The notes: generated by a model not told the origin, from the letters alone. Positions 7,459 through 19,945 are shown, counted from the stretch's first letter. The stretch: DNA of 64,000 nucleotides from Streptomyces sp. YIM 130001 (GCF_003574445.1 NZ_KZ984554.1:165498-229497), one strand, 5' to 3'. A program made the numbers and translations.

Positions 7459-7541
7459 TGACATTTACAGCTGACATCAGCGGCGGTGGATGTCGAGGGT
7501 CGTCGGGGACCTGTCCGACGCTCAAGCTGTCAGAAAAGGCC
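7459..7541. repeat. Element repeat B, copy 2
   Basis: Diverged copy of 6143-6225, sharing ACAGCTGACATCA, CGGCGGTGGAT and CTCAAGC. No tRNA fragment follows; chromosomal sequence and a hairpin begin at once. The rest of the 7313-7731 gap shows no gene. Confidence 0.55.
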
Positions 7542-7577
7542 CAGGTCATCCGTTACGAAGCCGGAAGCCTGGGCCTT
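7536..7577. terminator. Terminator-like hairpin
   Basis: AAGGCCCAGG (7536-7545) and CCTGGGCCTT (7568-7577) pair perfectly over 10 bp with a 22-base loop. It lies downstream of the leftward 7732-8301 gene and at the right end of element repeat B, so it may terminate that gene. Confidence 0.45.
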
Positions 7578-7731
7578 GGGCTTGTGGGGTGGGCTGCGGT
7601 GTCGTGCCACTTGCGTGCCTGGTGGGCAGCAGGTGTATGGGGCCGTCGGCCGGTGCTGGGTGTCGGGCGAGGCAACGGGAGTACGCGTCCCGAACTCGCT
7701 CCGGTTCGCAGTTGTTTCGCCGGTGGTGTGG

Positions 7732-8301
7732 CTAGGCCGTGGACTGTTTCCGGGTGGCCAGTACTCGGGATGCTGCGAACTCGAATTCCTTCTGCCTGTG
7801 CATCGCGGCGTCCCGGTGCTGGTTCACTTCGGCCTGGTGGGTGTCGGCGGGCTCGCCGAGGTTCAGTGCGTAGAGGTATTGGGTGACGGACAGGGCGTAT
7901 TGCGTCAACGATCTCTGTGCCTCTGTCGCCGCCAGTGCGATCTCGGTGGGGCCTTCGATGATGACGAGCGCCTGATGGGGCTCCAGTGCCCGATGGAGCC
8001 TGTTCGCCTCCTCTTGCTCGGCCGTGATCTGTTCCTGTGACTCCTGCCGCCTCGTTTCCCCGGCGGCGTGGTAGGCGCGGACACTGAAATCGCACTGCCG
8101 GGTTGCCTGCATGGCTCTGGTCAGAGCCTCGACCAGGGCTGCGTATGCGATGCGTCGGGAGTCTCGAAGGACGCGCTCGTGCTCGGCATCCACTTGAAAT
8201 CGGACTTGGGACCGGCTGAGGAGTGCGGTGATGGCGGCTGCACCGCCGGTGCCGACAGCGCCGACCGTGGCACCGAGTACAGCTGAGAGTCCTGCGTCCA
8301 T
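7732..8301 (-). CDS. Membrane-anchored protein of unknown function
   Basis: A 189-residue protein with one N-terminal membrane segment (LSAVLGATVGAVGTGGAAAITALL) followed by a mostly helical soluble part with many Arg, Glu and Gln residues. The pattern of an N-terminal anchor, then HERVLRDSRRIAYAALVEA, resembles the 154-residue protein at 9091-9555 (RLRQERLDAYSAYAGALVD), so the two may be distant paralogues. The ATG at 8299-8301 is preferred because it places the membrane segment right at the start. No function can be assigned. Confidence 0.55.
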   Translation of the reverse strand: MDAGLSAVLGATVGAVGTGGAAAITALLSRSQVRFQVDAEHERVLRDSRRIAYAALVEALTRAMQATRQCDFSVRAYHAAGETRRQESQEQITAEQEEANRLHRALEPHQALVIIEGPTEIALAATEAQRSLTQYALSVTQYLYALNLGEPADTHQAEVNQHRDAAMHRQKEFEFAASRVLATRKQSTA

Positions 8302-8427
8302 GGACCGGAGTCTCACGGATCATCGTGGCTTGCGTCAGGAGTTCGGCGGCTCCCGTGCTCGTATCCGCATGACACGTGACATACGAGACGGGTGACCGGA
8401 CCGTCGGTGGCGCCGCACGATGGACGT

Positions 8428-8982
8428 ATGGAGCCCACCCCGGACCCGTGTTGCCGGCTGTATCCGCTCGCCGAGGTTCGTCCGTCTCCGCTTGCGGGGG
8501 CGGGGCTGTTCGCACGTGCGTCCATCGCTGCCGGAACGGTCGTGGCTCGGTTGGGCGGGCGGGTTGTGTCCGACTGGGAGCTGCACGGTCTGTTCGCCGC
8601 AGCTGCGCTCGAGCCGGAACATCCCTACCCGGAACATCCCTACATCGACAGCATCGCCCTGACCGAGACCGCGCATCTCGTCCTTCCGCCGCGCGACCAG
8701 CAGTCGATCGGCTACAGCAACCACCACTGTGACCCGACCCTGTGGTGGGAGGGCCCGTTCACGCTGCTCGCCCGTCGCGACATCTCGGCGGACGAGGAGT
8801 TGACCAGCGACTACGCCACCAGCACCTGGGACCCGCAGTTCGTCCTGGAATGCGCTTGCGGCCCGTCCGCCGACTGTCGGGGGACCGTCACCGGCAACGA
8901 CTGGCGGCTGCCGGAGCTGCAGGCGCGGTACGGCGAGCACTGGGTACCGGCGTTGCTCTCGCGTATCGCCTCACCTGCGTAG
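8428..8982 (+). CDS. SET-domain protein (putative lysine methyltransferase)
   Basis: A 184-residue SET-domain protein. It shows the N-terminal SET strand motif (PLAGAGLFARASIAAGTVV), the cofactor-site NHHCDPTL in place of the usual NHSC, a DYA motif (ELTSDYA) and a post-SET-like cysteine cluster (ECACGPSADCRG). SET proteins methylate protein lysines using S-adenosylmethionine; the bacterial target is unknown. The ATG at 8428 is used; a GTG at 8392 is an alternative. It contains a duplicated pentapeptide PEHPY encoded by a 15-bp tandem repeat. It lies between two membrane-anchored proteins of unknown role. Confidence 0.75.
   Translation: MEPTPDPCCRLYPLAEVRPSPLAGAGLFARASIAAGTVVARLGGRVVSDWELHGLFAAAALEPEHPYPEHPYIDSIALTETAHLVLPPRDQQSIGYSNHHCDPTLWWEGPFTLLARRDISADEELTSDYATSTWDPQFVLECACGPSADCRGTVTGNDWRLPELQARYGEHWVPALLSRIASPA
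8614..8643 (+). repeat. Perfect 15-bp tandem duplication inside the SET gene
   Basis: CCGGAACATCCCTAC occurs at 8614-8628 and again at 8629-8643 without a spacer, keeping the frame and doubling PEHPY. Perfect identity suggests a recent slippage event. Confidence 0.9.
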
Positions 8983-9090
8983 CCAGTCGTCGAGTGCGGT
9001 GGACGCGAGTGACCCGGTGGCGGCCCGGGGTGAAGTCGTATGCCGGGAGGGGCACTTACCGCGGTGGTGAGCCTGTGGTCAGGTGGTGGG

Positions 9091-9555
9091 ATGGAAGCGA
9101 TCATTGCGAGTGCGGTGGCTGTTGCGGGGACGCTCCTGGGGTCCGCGGTCACCCTCATGGTTCAGCGGCGGATCGCGGAGCAGGCGCATCGCTTTGCGCG
9201 GGACGAGCGGCTTCGGCAGGAGCGTCTCGATGCGTACTCCGCCTATGCCGGGGCGTTGGTCGACTACCGCCGCAGCCTGGTGCATCTGTGGTTCTGTCTG
9301 CATGGTCAGCCGCCGCCGGAGGACGCGAGCGGGGCGCGGATTCGTACCTTCGAGCTTCGCTCACAGGCGCAGGAGGCGTTGTTCCGGGCGCAGATGCTGA
9401 CGGATGACGTCGCGTTGGGCGGGGCTGCGGCGGATGTGCTCGATCTGGTCGCCGATCTCTACAAGGTCGAGTCCCGGGCCCTGCTCGACGGGCGCAGGTC
9501 GGCCAGTCGGGATGCGATACAGCAGCTCGTCATGGACGCGAAGCGTGTCCTGTGA
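9091..9555 (+). CDS. Membrane-anchored protein of unknown function
   Basis: A 154-residue protein: an N-terminal membrane segment (IASAVAVAGTLLGSAVTLMV), then a helical soluble domain beginning QRRIAEQAHRFARDERL. Its architecture matches the larger protein at 7732-8301. The ATG at 9091 follows AGGTGG. No catalytic motif is seen. It may be a cytoplasmic coiled domain tethered to the membrane; function unknown. Confidence 0.55.
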   Translation: MEAIIASAVAVAGTLLGSAVTLMVQRRIAEQAHRFARDERLRQERLDAYSAYAGALVDYRRSLVHLWFCLHGQPPPEDASGARIRTFELRSQAQEALFRAQMLTDDVALGGAAADVLDLVADLYKVESRALLDGRRSASRDAIQQLVMDAKRVL

Positions 9556-12207
<2,652 letters not shown>

Positions 12208-12282
12208 GCCGAGGGCCGCGCGGAGCGGCGCCTGTGGCCGGTGAGCCGAGAGCCCCACGGTCCACGTACTTAGGATGCCGAC

Positions 12283-12855
12283 ATGTCCCTGCCGCACGCC
12301 ATCCTCACCGCCCTGCTCGAGCGGCCTTCGTCGGGGCTCGAACTGACGCGTCGTTTCGACAAGTCGATCGGCTACTTCTGGTCGGCGACGCATCAGCAGA
12401 TCTACCGGGAGCTCGGCCGACTCGAGGAGTCCGGACTGATCCGCGTACTGCCTGCGGAACGTCCCGCCCGCGGGCAGAAGAAGGAGTACGAGGTGCTGCC
12501 CGCCGGCCGGGACGAACTGACCGAGTGGGTGGGCAGGGCGGAGGATCCCAAGCCGGTGCGCGACCCGCTGTTGCTGCGGTTGCGCGCGGCCGGGGTGGTC
12601 GGGACGGCCGGCCTCGTCGTCGAGATGCGACGTCACCTTGGCCTCCACCGGGCGCAGTTGGCGGAGTACACGGCCATCGAGGAGCGGGACTTCTCGCCCG
12701 GCCCGTCCAGTACGGAGGACCGGCTGCGCCATCTCGTGCTGCGCGGCGGGATCGAGCTGGAGACCTTCTGGATCACCTGGCTGACCGAGGCGCTGGACGA
12801 TGTGCAGAGCGGCGCGCAGCCGCGGAGGGCCGGCGAACTCACGGGCGACGGCTGA
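12283..12855 (+). CDS. PadR-family transcriptional regulator
   Basis: A 190-residue PadR regulator. The N-terminal winged helix (HAILTALLERPSSGLELTRRF, wing at RGQKKEYEVLPAG) is followed by a longer C-terminal helical domain typical of the two-domain PadR/AphA group. It sits 75 bases after fadH on the same strand, so it may control fadH or be co-transcribed with it. The effector is unknown. The ATG at 12283 is preceded by TAGGAT. Confidence 0.85.
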   Translation: MSLPHAILTALLERPSSGLELTRRFDKSIGYFWSATHQQIYRELGRLEESGLIRVLPAERPARGQKKEYEVLPAGRDELTEWVGRAEDPKPVRDPLLLRLRAAGVVGTAGLVVEMRRHLGLHRAQLAEYTAIEERDFSPGPSSTEDRLRHLVLRGGIELETFWITWLTEALDDVQSGAQPRRAGELTGDG

Positions 12856-12909
12856 GCGGTGGGGCAGGGCGGGCGGTCACACCCCCGGCCCGGCTCGAAA
12901 GCTGCCCGG

Positions 12910-13539
12910 TCAGGTGTCGAGGTGGCGAGTGCCACCGAGTTCCACGACCTGGCGGTTGTGGAAGTAGTCGTCCTCGTGCAGCACGGTGATGCTGCCGGGC
13001 GCGGCACGGAAGGCGGCCCGGCCGGTCGACTCGACGGGCATCCCGATCCAGGACGCCACCACGACCGTCAGTGATCCGCCGTGCGTCACCACGATCTGGT
13101 GCCCGCACGGCCGAGCCAGGATGTCGTCCATCGCGGCGTAGACCCGACGTACCCAGGCCGCCTTCGTCTCGGCGCCCGCTATGCCCTCGTCGTGGTCGAG
13201 GCGCTCGCCGACGGCCGGTGGCGGTACGAAGCGTTCGTCCAGCCACGCCTGCGGCCGGCCCTCGGCCTCGCCGTAGGACTTCTCCCGCAGCCGGGGGTCG
13301 AGGACGGGATCCACGCCGAACAGTGCGCCTGTCTCCTCGGCCGTCTGCCGGGTGCGGCGCAGGTCGGATGAGAACAGTTCGACCTCCGTCCCCTCGGGTA
13401 TCCGGTCCCGCAGCGCGCGGGCCGCGCGGCGGGCCGCCCCTTCGCCCGCGGCGGTGAGCGACGAATCGTGCCATCCGCCGACCACGCCATCGATGTGATG
13501 GGTCGCCTCCGGGTGCGTGACGACGTACAGACTGCGCAT
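12910..13539 (-). CDS. Histidine phosphatase superfamily protein with altered active-site motif
   Basis: A 209-residue phosphoglycerate-mutase-like protein. The second signature VVTHGGSL is normal, and SSDLRRTRQTAEE is present. But the first motif reads VVTHPEATHH where the family normally has an Arg before the catalytic His (RHG). The catalytic His is kept, the Arg is Thr. Such variants exist in actinobacteria and may still act on small phosphoesters. Substrate unknown. It is transcribed alone, leftward. Confidence 0.75.
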   Translation of the reverse strand: MRSLYVVTHPEATHHIDGVVGGWHDSSLTAAGEGAARRAARALRDRIPEGTEVELFSSDLRRTRQTAEETGALFGVDPVLDPRLREKSYGEAEGRPQAWLDERFVPPPAVGERLDHDEGIAGAETKAAWVRRVYAAMDDILARPCGHQIVVTHGGSLTVVVASWIGMPVESTGRAAFRAAPGSITVLHEDDYFHNRQVVELGGTRHLDT

Positions 13540-13594
13540 CAGCGTCTGCCCCCTCCGCAGTGCGAGGCCCGTGCGCCCGCACCACTCGGCCCTG

Positions 13595-13939
13595 TCATCC
13601 CGCCTCCTGTTGCTCGTCCGGGCCCGCGCGCTTCAGGCGCATCCGGGCGTCCACCAGCTCGCCGGCGTCGAACTCACGCCAGTGCCGATGGCAGGTGATG
13701 AACACCGCCAACTCCCGCTCCCGCTCTCGTAATTTCTCCACCTCCGCCTGCTCGTCCTCGGTCCAGCCCGGCGAGGCCGGGCGCTCGATCCTGCGCCAGC
13801 CCGTCGTGTCACTGAATCCGTCCAGCGGCTCGACGGACCAGGGGAGCCGCTTCAACAGGCCCAGGAGCTCCGCCCGGACCTGGTGCAGCTCCTCCTGCCC
13901 CGCGAGGAGGTCGCTCGGAAATTCTCGGGTCGCTGCCAC
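13595..13939 (-). CDS. Conserved hypothetical coiled-coil protein
   Basis: A 114-residue soluble protein, mostly helical, with a charged segment likely to form a coiled coil (DEQAEVEKLRERERELA). No enzyme motif is seen. It ends downstream in ACGEQQEAG-type acidic residues. It lies between the histidine phosphatase and the DUF2277 gene. Function unknown. Confidence 0.5.
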   Translation of the reverse strand: MAATREFPSDLLAGQEELHQVRAELLGLLKRLPWSVEPLDGFSDTTGWRRIERPASPGWTEDEQAEVEKLRERERELAVFITCHRHWREFDAGELVDARMRLKRAGPDEQQEAG

Positions 13940-14118
13940 ACGGCAATGCTACGCCTGTTCGAATTTCAAACGCGAGGTTCAACCGTCCCCGTCACCCGAA
14001 AGTGGCGTACGCGAGTTCGAAGTGGACGCCCGGCCGGGAGCTGCGGGGCCGGAGGTCCGGTCGGCGGCCAGGCTCCTCGGGCATGGGCAACAGGCGTCCC
14101 GCGCGGCACACTGGAGGT

Positions 14119-14364
14119 ATGTGCCGCAGTATCAAGACCCTTCGCCCGCCCGTGATTCCCGAGGAAGCCACCGAGGAGGAGATGCGCGCCGCCGCCCTGC
14201 AGTACGTACGCAAGGTCTCCGGCTTCCGGCAGCCCGCAGCGCACAACCGCGAGGTCTTCGACCGCGCCGTCGACGCCGTGACCGCCGCGACCCGGGACCT
14301 GCTCAGCGAACTGGAGGTGCGCGGATCGGCCGCTAGCGCGTCGCGGCAGCAGGGCGCCGCATGA
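14119..14364 (+). CDS. DUF2277 family protein
   Basis: An 81-residue protein starting MCRSIKTLRPP, the hallmark of DUF2277, then a conserved helical part with ALQYVRKVSGFRQP. The ATG at 14119 follows CTGGAGGT. Function is unknown in the family. Its last 32 bases overlap the convergent DedA gene. Confidence 0.8.
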   Translation: MCRSIKTLRPPVIPEEATEEEMRAAALQYVRKVSGFRQPAAHNREVFDRAVDAVTAATRDLLSELEVRGSAASASRQQGAA

Positions 14365-14950
14365 CATAGGCGGCGCCGGCGCCGGCGATGACCAGGGCGG
14401 CGAGTGAGACCGCCGTCGCCAGCCAGGTGGCGCCCAGCCAGTGGCCGCCGAAGTATCCGAGGCCCACGCTGTATCCCGCCCAGACCAGACCGGCGAGCGC
14501 CGACCACGGCAGGAACTCGCGGCTGGTGCGACGGGCCGCGCCCGCTCCGATGGAGACCACCGAGCGTCCGGCGGGAGCGAAGCGGGCGATGACGACGAGC
14601 GCGCCGCCGCCCCGTGCGACGGCGACGCCGAGTCGTTCCTGCGCCGATGTCAGGCGGCGGGAGCGGGCGATGGCCCGGTCGAATCTGCCGCCGTCGCGGC
14701 GTGCCAACCGGTAGGCGACGAAGTCGCCGAGTACCGAGGCGGTCGTGGCGCACAGGATCAGCACGAGGATGTCCGGTACGTCCTGCACGTGGCGTGTGGC
14801 ACCGGTGCCCGCGGCGGCCGCCGCAGTGGCTGCCATGATCACCAGAAGTCCGCTGGGCAGTACGGGCAGGAAGACGTCGAACAGGACCGAGACCGCGACG
14901 ATCGCGTAGATCCAGGGGCTGCCGATCAGCGACCCCAAACTCTCCAGCAC
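14333..14950 (-). CDS. DedA family membrane protein
   Basis: About 205 residues with several membrane segments (IYAIVAVSVLFDVFLPVLPSG, ALVVIARFAPAGRSV, FLPWSALAGLVWAGYSVGLG). The FxPAGR motif and the W-x-G-Y-x-G-G pattern are typical of DedA proteins, which are thought to flip phospholipid or undecaprenyl-phosphate carriers. A GTG at 14950 is chosen because GGGGAG lies at good distance; a GTG at 14971 is an alternative. The 3' end overlaps the DUF2277 gene. Confidence 0.8.
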   Translation of the reverse strand: MLESLGSLIGSPWIYAIVAVSVLFDVFLPVLPSGLLVIMAATAAAAAGTGATRHVQDVPDILVLILCATTASVLGDFVAYRLARRDGGRFDRAIARSRRLTSAQERLGVAVARGGGALVVIARFAPAGRSVVSIGAGAARRTSREFLPWSALAGLVWAGYSVGLGYFGGHWLGATWLATAVSLAALVIAGAGAAYVMRRPAAATR

Positions 14951-15214
14951 CGAAAACTCCCCGTTCCTCACTCACAACGCCGCGACGTCGCAGGGGAGCG
15001 GCAGGGGCGGCCATGACTGTCAGCCATACAGCGTACGCGGATGGTGCGGCCGCCGGGACGCAGGGGGTGCAAGTGTTCGCCGATTCACGTTCATCCACGC
15101 GTCTTGTCCCGTGTGCCGTACGGCTTCACCCGCATGCCGCGTCCCGTGCGGCGGCCGCCGCCGTTGTCCCGTACGAACGAGAAAGACTCAGGCGGGACCG
15201 AGAGGAGCGGGACG

Positions 15215-15769
15215 ATGGTGGCAGCGATGGTGGCGGGTGCGGTGGCGGGTGCACTGCTGGCGACGGGCAGTGCGGGAGCAGGTGCGGCGGACGTGTACGC
15301 GACGCAGGTGAGCGGGGTGTTCGCGCCGCCGTCCGCGCTGGTGGCATCGTCGGCCAAGACGTACGACCTCGAGAAGGTCCCGGCGGGCGCGCGGATCACG
15401 GTCGGTGAGACCAGCACGCCGGCGGGCACCAGGGTGACCCTCGGCGTCTCGGGTCTGCAGGCGGGCTACGCGTACGGCGCCCACGTGCACCAGAAGCCGT
15501 GCGGCGCCCTGCCGGAGGCGGCGGGCGGGCACTACCAGAACCGGGTGGACCCGGTGCAGCCCTCGACGGACCCGGCGTACGTGAACCCGCGCAACGAGGT
15601 CTGGCTCGACTTCACGACCGACGCACAGGGTCGTGGTCACGCCGAGGCGCAGCACGACTGGGGCTTCCGCAAGGGCGGTGCGCGCTCGGTCGTCCTGCAC
15701 CGCGAACAGGGCGGTGCAGGCGACCGGCTGGCGTGCTTCAGCGTGCCGTTCGGACCTCGTCAGGGGTGA
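15215..15769 (+). CDS. Secreted Cu/Zn superoxide dismutase-like protein
   Basis: A 184-residue exported protein. A signal peptide (MVAAMVAGAVAGALLATGSAGAGA) is followed by a SOD_Cu-like domain with the metal-ligand pattern AHVHQKPCG, then GGHYQN and a late HAEAQHDW. The spacing of His residues resembles Cu/Zn SOD but several usual ligands are hard to place, so catalytic activity is uncertain. The ATG at 15215 follows AGGAG. It is convergent with the DoxX gene and overlaps it by 32 bases. Confidence 0.7.
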   Translation: MVAAMVAGAVAGALLATGSAGAGAADVYATQVSGVFAPPSALVASSAKTYDLEKVPAGARITVGETSTPAGTRVTLGVSGLQAGYAYGAHVHQKPCGALPEAAGGHYQNRVDPVQPSTDPAYVNPRNEVWLDFTTDAQGRGHAEAQHDWGFRKGGARSVVLHREQGGAGDRLACFSVPFGPRQG

Positions 15770-16202
15770 CGGCCGCGGTGGGTCGGGCCGGCTGTTCGTC
15801 GCTGCGCGAGGAGAACAGTCGGTCCACCCCCAGGGCTCCGGAGCCGGTGAAGGCGAGCAGCAGGAACGCCCAGCAGAACATCGCCGAGGCCTCCCCGCCG
15901 TTCTCCATCGGCCACAGTGCCTCCGGCTGGTGGACCTTGAAGTAGGCGTACGCCATGGAGCCGGAGGCGACGAGCGCCGCGACGCGGGTGCCGAGCCCGA
16001 GCGCCACGAGGCCGCCGCCGACCAGCTGGATCACCGCCGCGTACCAACCCGGCCAGGTGCCGGTGTCCACGGTGCCGCCGCCCATCGCTCCGCCGAGCAC
16101 GCCGAAGAGCGAGGCGGCGCCGTGGCAGGCGAAGAGCAGGCCGACGACGATGCGGAACAGGCCGATCGCGTAAGGCTGGGCGTTGTTGAGACGTCCAGTC
16201 AT
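15738..16202 (-). CDS. DoxX family membrane protein
   Basis: A 154-residue protein with four membrane segments (IGLFRIVVGLLFACHGAASLFG, YAAVIQLVGGGLVALGLG, VAALVASGSMAYAYF, FCWAFLLLAFTGSGALGVD), the standard DoxX layout. DoxX proteins are linked to thiol and redox stress; in mycobacteria one pairs with SodA. Adjacency to a SOD-like gene is therefore notable although the two are convergent. AAGGAGA precedes the ATG. Its promoter region has two palindromes at 16255-16286. Confidence 0.85.
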   Translation of the reverse strand: MTGRLNNAQPYAIGLFRIVVGLLFACHGAASLFGVLGGAMGGGTVDTGTWPGWYAAVIQLVGGGLVALGLGTRVAALVASGSMAYAYFKVHQPEALWPMENGGEASAMFCWAFLLLAFTGSGALGVDRLFSSRSDEQPARPTAAVTPDEVRTAR

Positions 16203-16254
16203 GGGGGGTCTCCTTCGGTTCGTGTGGGGACGGGAAACCGATCGGGAAGCCCCC

Positions 16255-16286
16255 AGGTTAGGCAGGCCTAACCTGTACTTGCAAGT
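16255..16286 (-). promoter_or_regulatory. Two palindromes in the DoxX promoter region
   Basis: AGGTTAGGCAGGCCTAACCT (16255-16274) is a palindrome with a 2-base centre, followed by ACTTGCAAGT (16277-16286). The part TTAGG...CTAACCT resembles DmdR/IdeR iron boxes, though several central positions differ. Both lie 50-85 bases upstream of the DoxX start, where a repressor would act. Confidence 0.45.
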
Positions 16287-16416
16287 TCAACATTTAGTTG
16301 TTGTCCGGATTCCGCTTGTCTGTCCGAAGCGTGCCCTCGTTCGGTCCGGGGCGTGATCCGGGTGCTCGGACTGCCCGCCTGCACGCCCGCCCGGCAGCGG
16401 GCGTGCAAGTGCGAGT

Positions 16417-18054
<1,638 letters not shown>

Positions 18055-18065
18055 GGTGATCACTT

Positions 18066-18102
18066 CCCTCCGTCGCCCCGTACGGTACGGAACGACGGAG
18101 GG
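18066..18102 (-). promoter_or_regulatory. Hairpin covering the PhoD-gene ribosome site
   Basis: CCCTCCGTCG (18066-18075) pairs perfectly with CGACGGAGGG (18093-18102), with an inner CCGTA/TACGG stem. On the minus strand one arm contains the GGAGGG ribosome site of the PhoD-like gene. It could be a translational control element, or a terminator for the upstream HNH gene. Confidence 0.55.
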
Positions 18103-18199
18103 CAGTGGACAGGTTCCGGCCGACCGGTGGTCGCCGGCGCCGGGAGGACCTGCTCCCCGACCTGCTGTTCGGACCCGGTGCGGCGCCCGGGGCCCGGAC

Positions 18200-18859
18200 T
18201 CAGCAGCCCTTCAGGACGCCCTCGAGGGCGGTCTTCTCCGCGGGGTCGACGGTCAGCTCGTAGTGGTGCTTCACCTCGACCCACATCCGCGCGTACACGC
18301 AGTTGTACGAGGCCAGCGGGGGCAGCCAGTCGGCCGGGTCCTTGTCGCCCTTGGACTGGTTGACGTTGTCCGTGACGGCTATGAGCTGGGGGCGCGTGAG
18401 GTCGTTGGCGAATCCCTCGCGTGCGTCGTCGGTCCAGGACGAGGCGCCCGAGCGCCAGGCCTCGGCGAGCGGGACGACATGGTCGATGTCGACATCGCCG
18501 GACGCGCTCCAGGTCTCCCCGTCGTACTCGGAGAACCAGCTGCCGGCTGTCGCGGCGCAGCTGTCGTCCTGCTCGACGTCGGTGCCGTCGCGCTCCAGGA
18601 CGACCTCGCGGGTGTTGCAGGCGCCCTCCTGGGTGCTCCAGTGCGGGAACTTCTCGCGGTCGTACCCGTCGGACGAACCCTCGGCCTGCTCGGTCAGCTC
18701 CCCGAGATAGGTACGGGCGGTTTCGGCGCTGACGGGGTCCGGGGGCGAGGCCTCGGCCGTGCCGCCGGTGAGCAGGGCGGCGACCGAGACGCAGCCGGTG
18801 ACGGCGGCGAGGGCGGCGAGCCGGCGGGGGGACCGGCGACGCGCGTAGACACCTGACAT
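18200..18859 (-). CDS. Secreted HNH nuclease (GmrSD C-terminal/DUF1524-like)
   Basis: A 219-residue exported protein. The signal peptide ends near GGTAEASPP. The mature part has the beta-beta-alpha-metal motif DVDIDHVVPLAEAWRSGA, with LIAVTDNVNQSKGDKDP and WLPP...YNCVYARMW, the signature of secreted actinobacterial HNH nucleases. It probably degrades extracellular DNA. AAGGGAG precedes the ATG. It lies upstream of the PhoD-like gene on the same strand, so the pair could scavenge phosphate from DNA; no PHO box was identified. Confidence 0.8.
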   Translation of the reverse strand: MSGVYARRRSPRRLAALAAVTGCVSVAALLTGGTAEASPPDPVSAETARTYLGELTEQAEGSSDGYDREKFPHWSTQEGACNTREVVLERDGTDVEQDDSCAATAGSWFSEYDGETWSASGDVDIDHVVPLAEAWRSGASSWTDDAREGFANDLTRPQLIAVTDNVNQSKGDKDPADWLPPLASYNCVYARMWVEVKHHYELTVDPAEKTALEGVLKGC

Positions 18860-19288
18860 GCGAACTCCCTTGATGTGGGGGGATGTTGGCCTCGGGAGGC
18901 CAGGTCATGTTGGCGCCCCGGGGTTTCCGTGGGGTGAGCGCCAGATGACAGGGTCGCGTCATTGGCGCGCGCACATCAAGAGGCTGGCGGGTTGTCATGT
19001 GGGGGCGGGGGAGCGGGAGTTGGGTGCGCGGGCGCAGCAAAGGGGCATTCGGTGCGGTTTGTCCCGGTGTCGTTCGTCGCGCGGTCGACTCTTCGGTCGC
19101 GGAGGTCGAGCGTCTGGCGTGGGGTCCGGTGGTGGCCGCGCGGGGGGATCTCGGGTGTGCCCGGATCCGGGCAGGCGGGTGGCGGCGGGTGCTCTCGGTT
19201 TTGTATCGTATTGGAACAAAGTGGCCCTGCTCGTTCACCCTGACCGGCGGGCGGGGCCACTTATCACGTCTCTGTCTGGAGTCCGCCG
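18860..19288. other. Intergenic region between divergent HNH and HAD genes
   Basis: A 429-base gap without a convincing gene. It holds the HNH-gene promoter on the left. On the right AAGTGGCCC (19219-19227) pairs with GGGCCACTT (19254-19262), forming a 9-bp stem 26 bases before the HAD start. Nothing else was recognised. Confidence 0.5.
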
Positions 19289-19945
19289 ATGACGGCCACG
19301 CCCGCCGCCCTGTCCGCCCGTGCCCTCCTGCTCGACATGGACGGCACGCTCGTCAACTCCGATGCCGTGGTGGAACGCTGCTGGCGTCGCTGGTCCGCGC
19401 GGTACGGCCTCGACTTCGACGAGGTCATCAAGGTCGTGCACGGCCGCCAGGGGTACGCGTCCATGGCTGTACTCCTGCCGGACCGCCCCATGGCCGAGAA
19501 CTACGCGGAGAACCGGCAGATGCTCGCCGAGGAGACCGCGGACATGGAGGGCGTCGTACCGGTACCGGGTGCGCCCGCCTTCATGGACGCGATCGCGGAT
19601 CTGCCGCATGCCCTGGTCACTTCGGCGGACCGTGCGCTCTCGGACGGCCGGATGGCGGCCGCGGGTCTGCGGATGCCGCTGACGCGGATCTCGGCGGAGT
19701 CGGTGGGAGCGAGCAAGCCCGACCCCGAGGGGTTCCTCAAGGGGGCCGCGGAATTGGGCATCGACCCGGCGGACTGCCTGGTCTTCGAGGACTCGGCCGC
19801 CGGGATCGCGGCAGGGCTGGCCGCGGGGATGCGGGTCGTGGGTGTGGGGGAGCGCGCCCCGGCGTACGAGCCCACGGTGTGCGTGCCCGATCTGCTCCGG
19901 GTGCGTGTCGTGCGGGACGGGGACGGGATCCGCGTTTCGTTCTGA
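19289..19945 (+). CDS. HAD-superfamily phosphatase
   Basis: A 218-residue HAD hydrolase. Motif I is LLLDMDGTLVNSD (nucleophile Asp), motif II is in LVTSADR, motif III Lys in GASKPDPEGF and motif IV in CLVFEDSAAG. The helical cap after motif I places it with the beta-phosphoglucomutase/sugar-phosphatase group. The exact substrate is not predictable, possibly a sugar or polyol phosphate. CTGGAG precedes the ATG. Confidence 0.85.
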   Translation: MTATPAALSARALLLDMDGTLVNSDAVVERCWRRWSARYGLDFDEVIKVVHGRQGYASMAVLLPDRPMAENYAENRQMLAEETADMEGVVPVPGAPAFMDAIADLPHALVTSADRALSDGRMAAAGLRMPLTRISAESVGASKPDPEGFLKGAAELGIDPADCLVFEDSAAGIAAGLAAGMRVVGVGERAPAYEPTVCVPDLLRVRVVRDGDGIRVSF

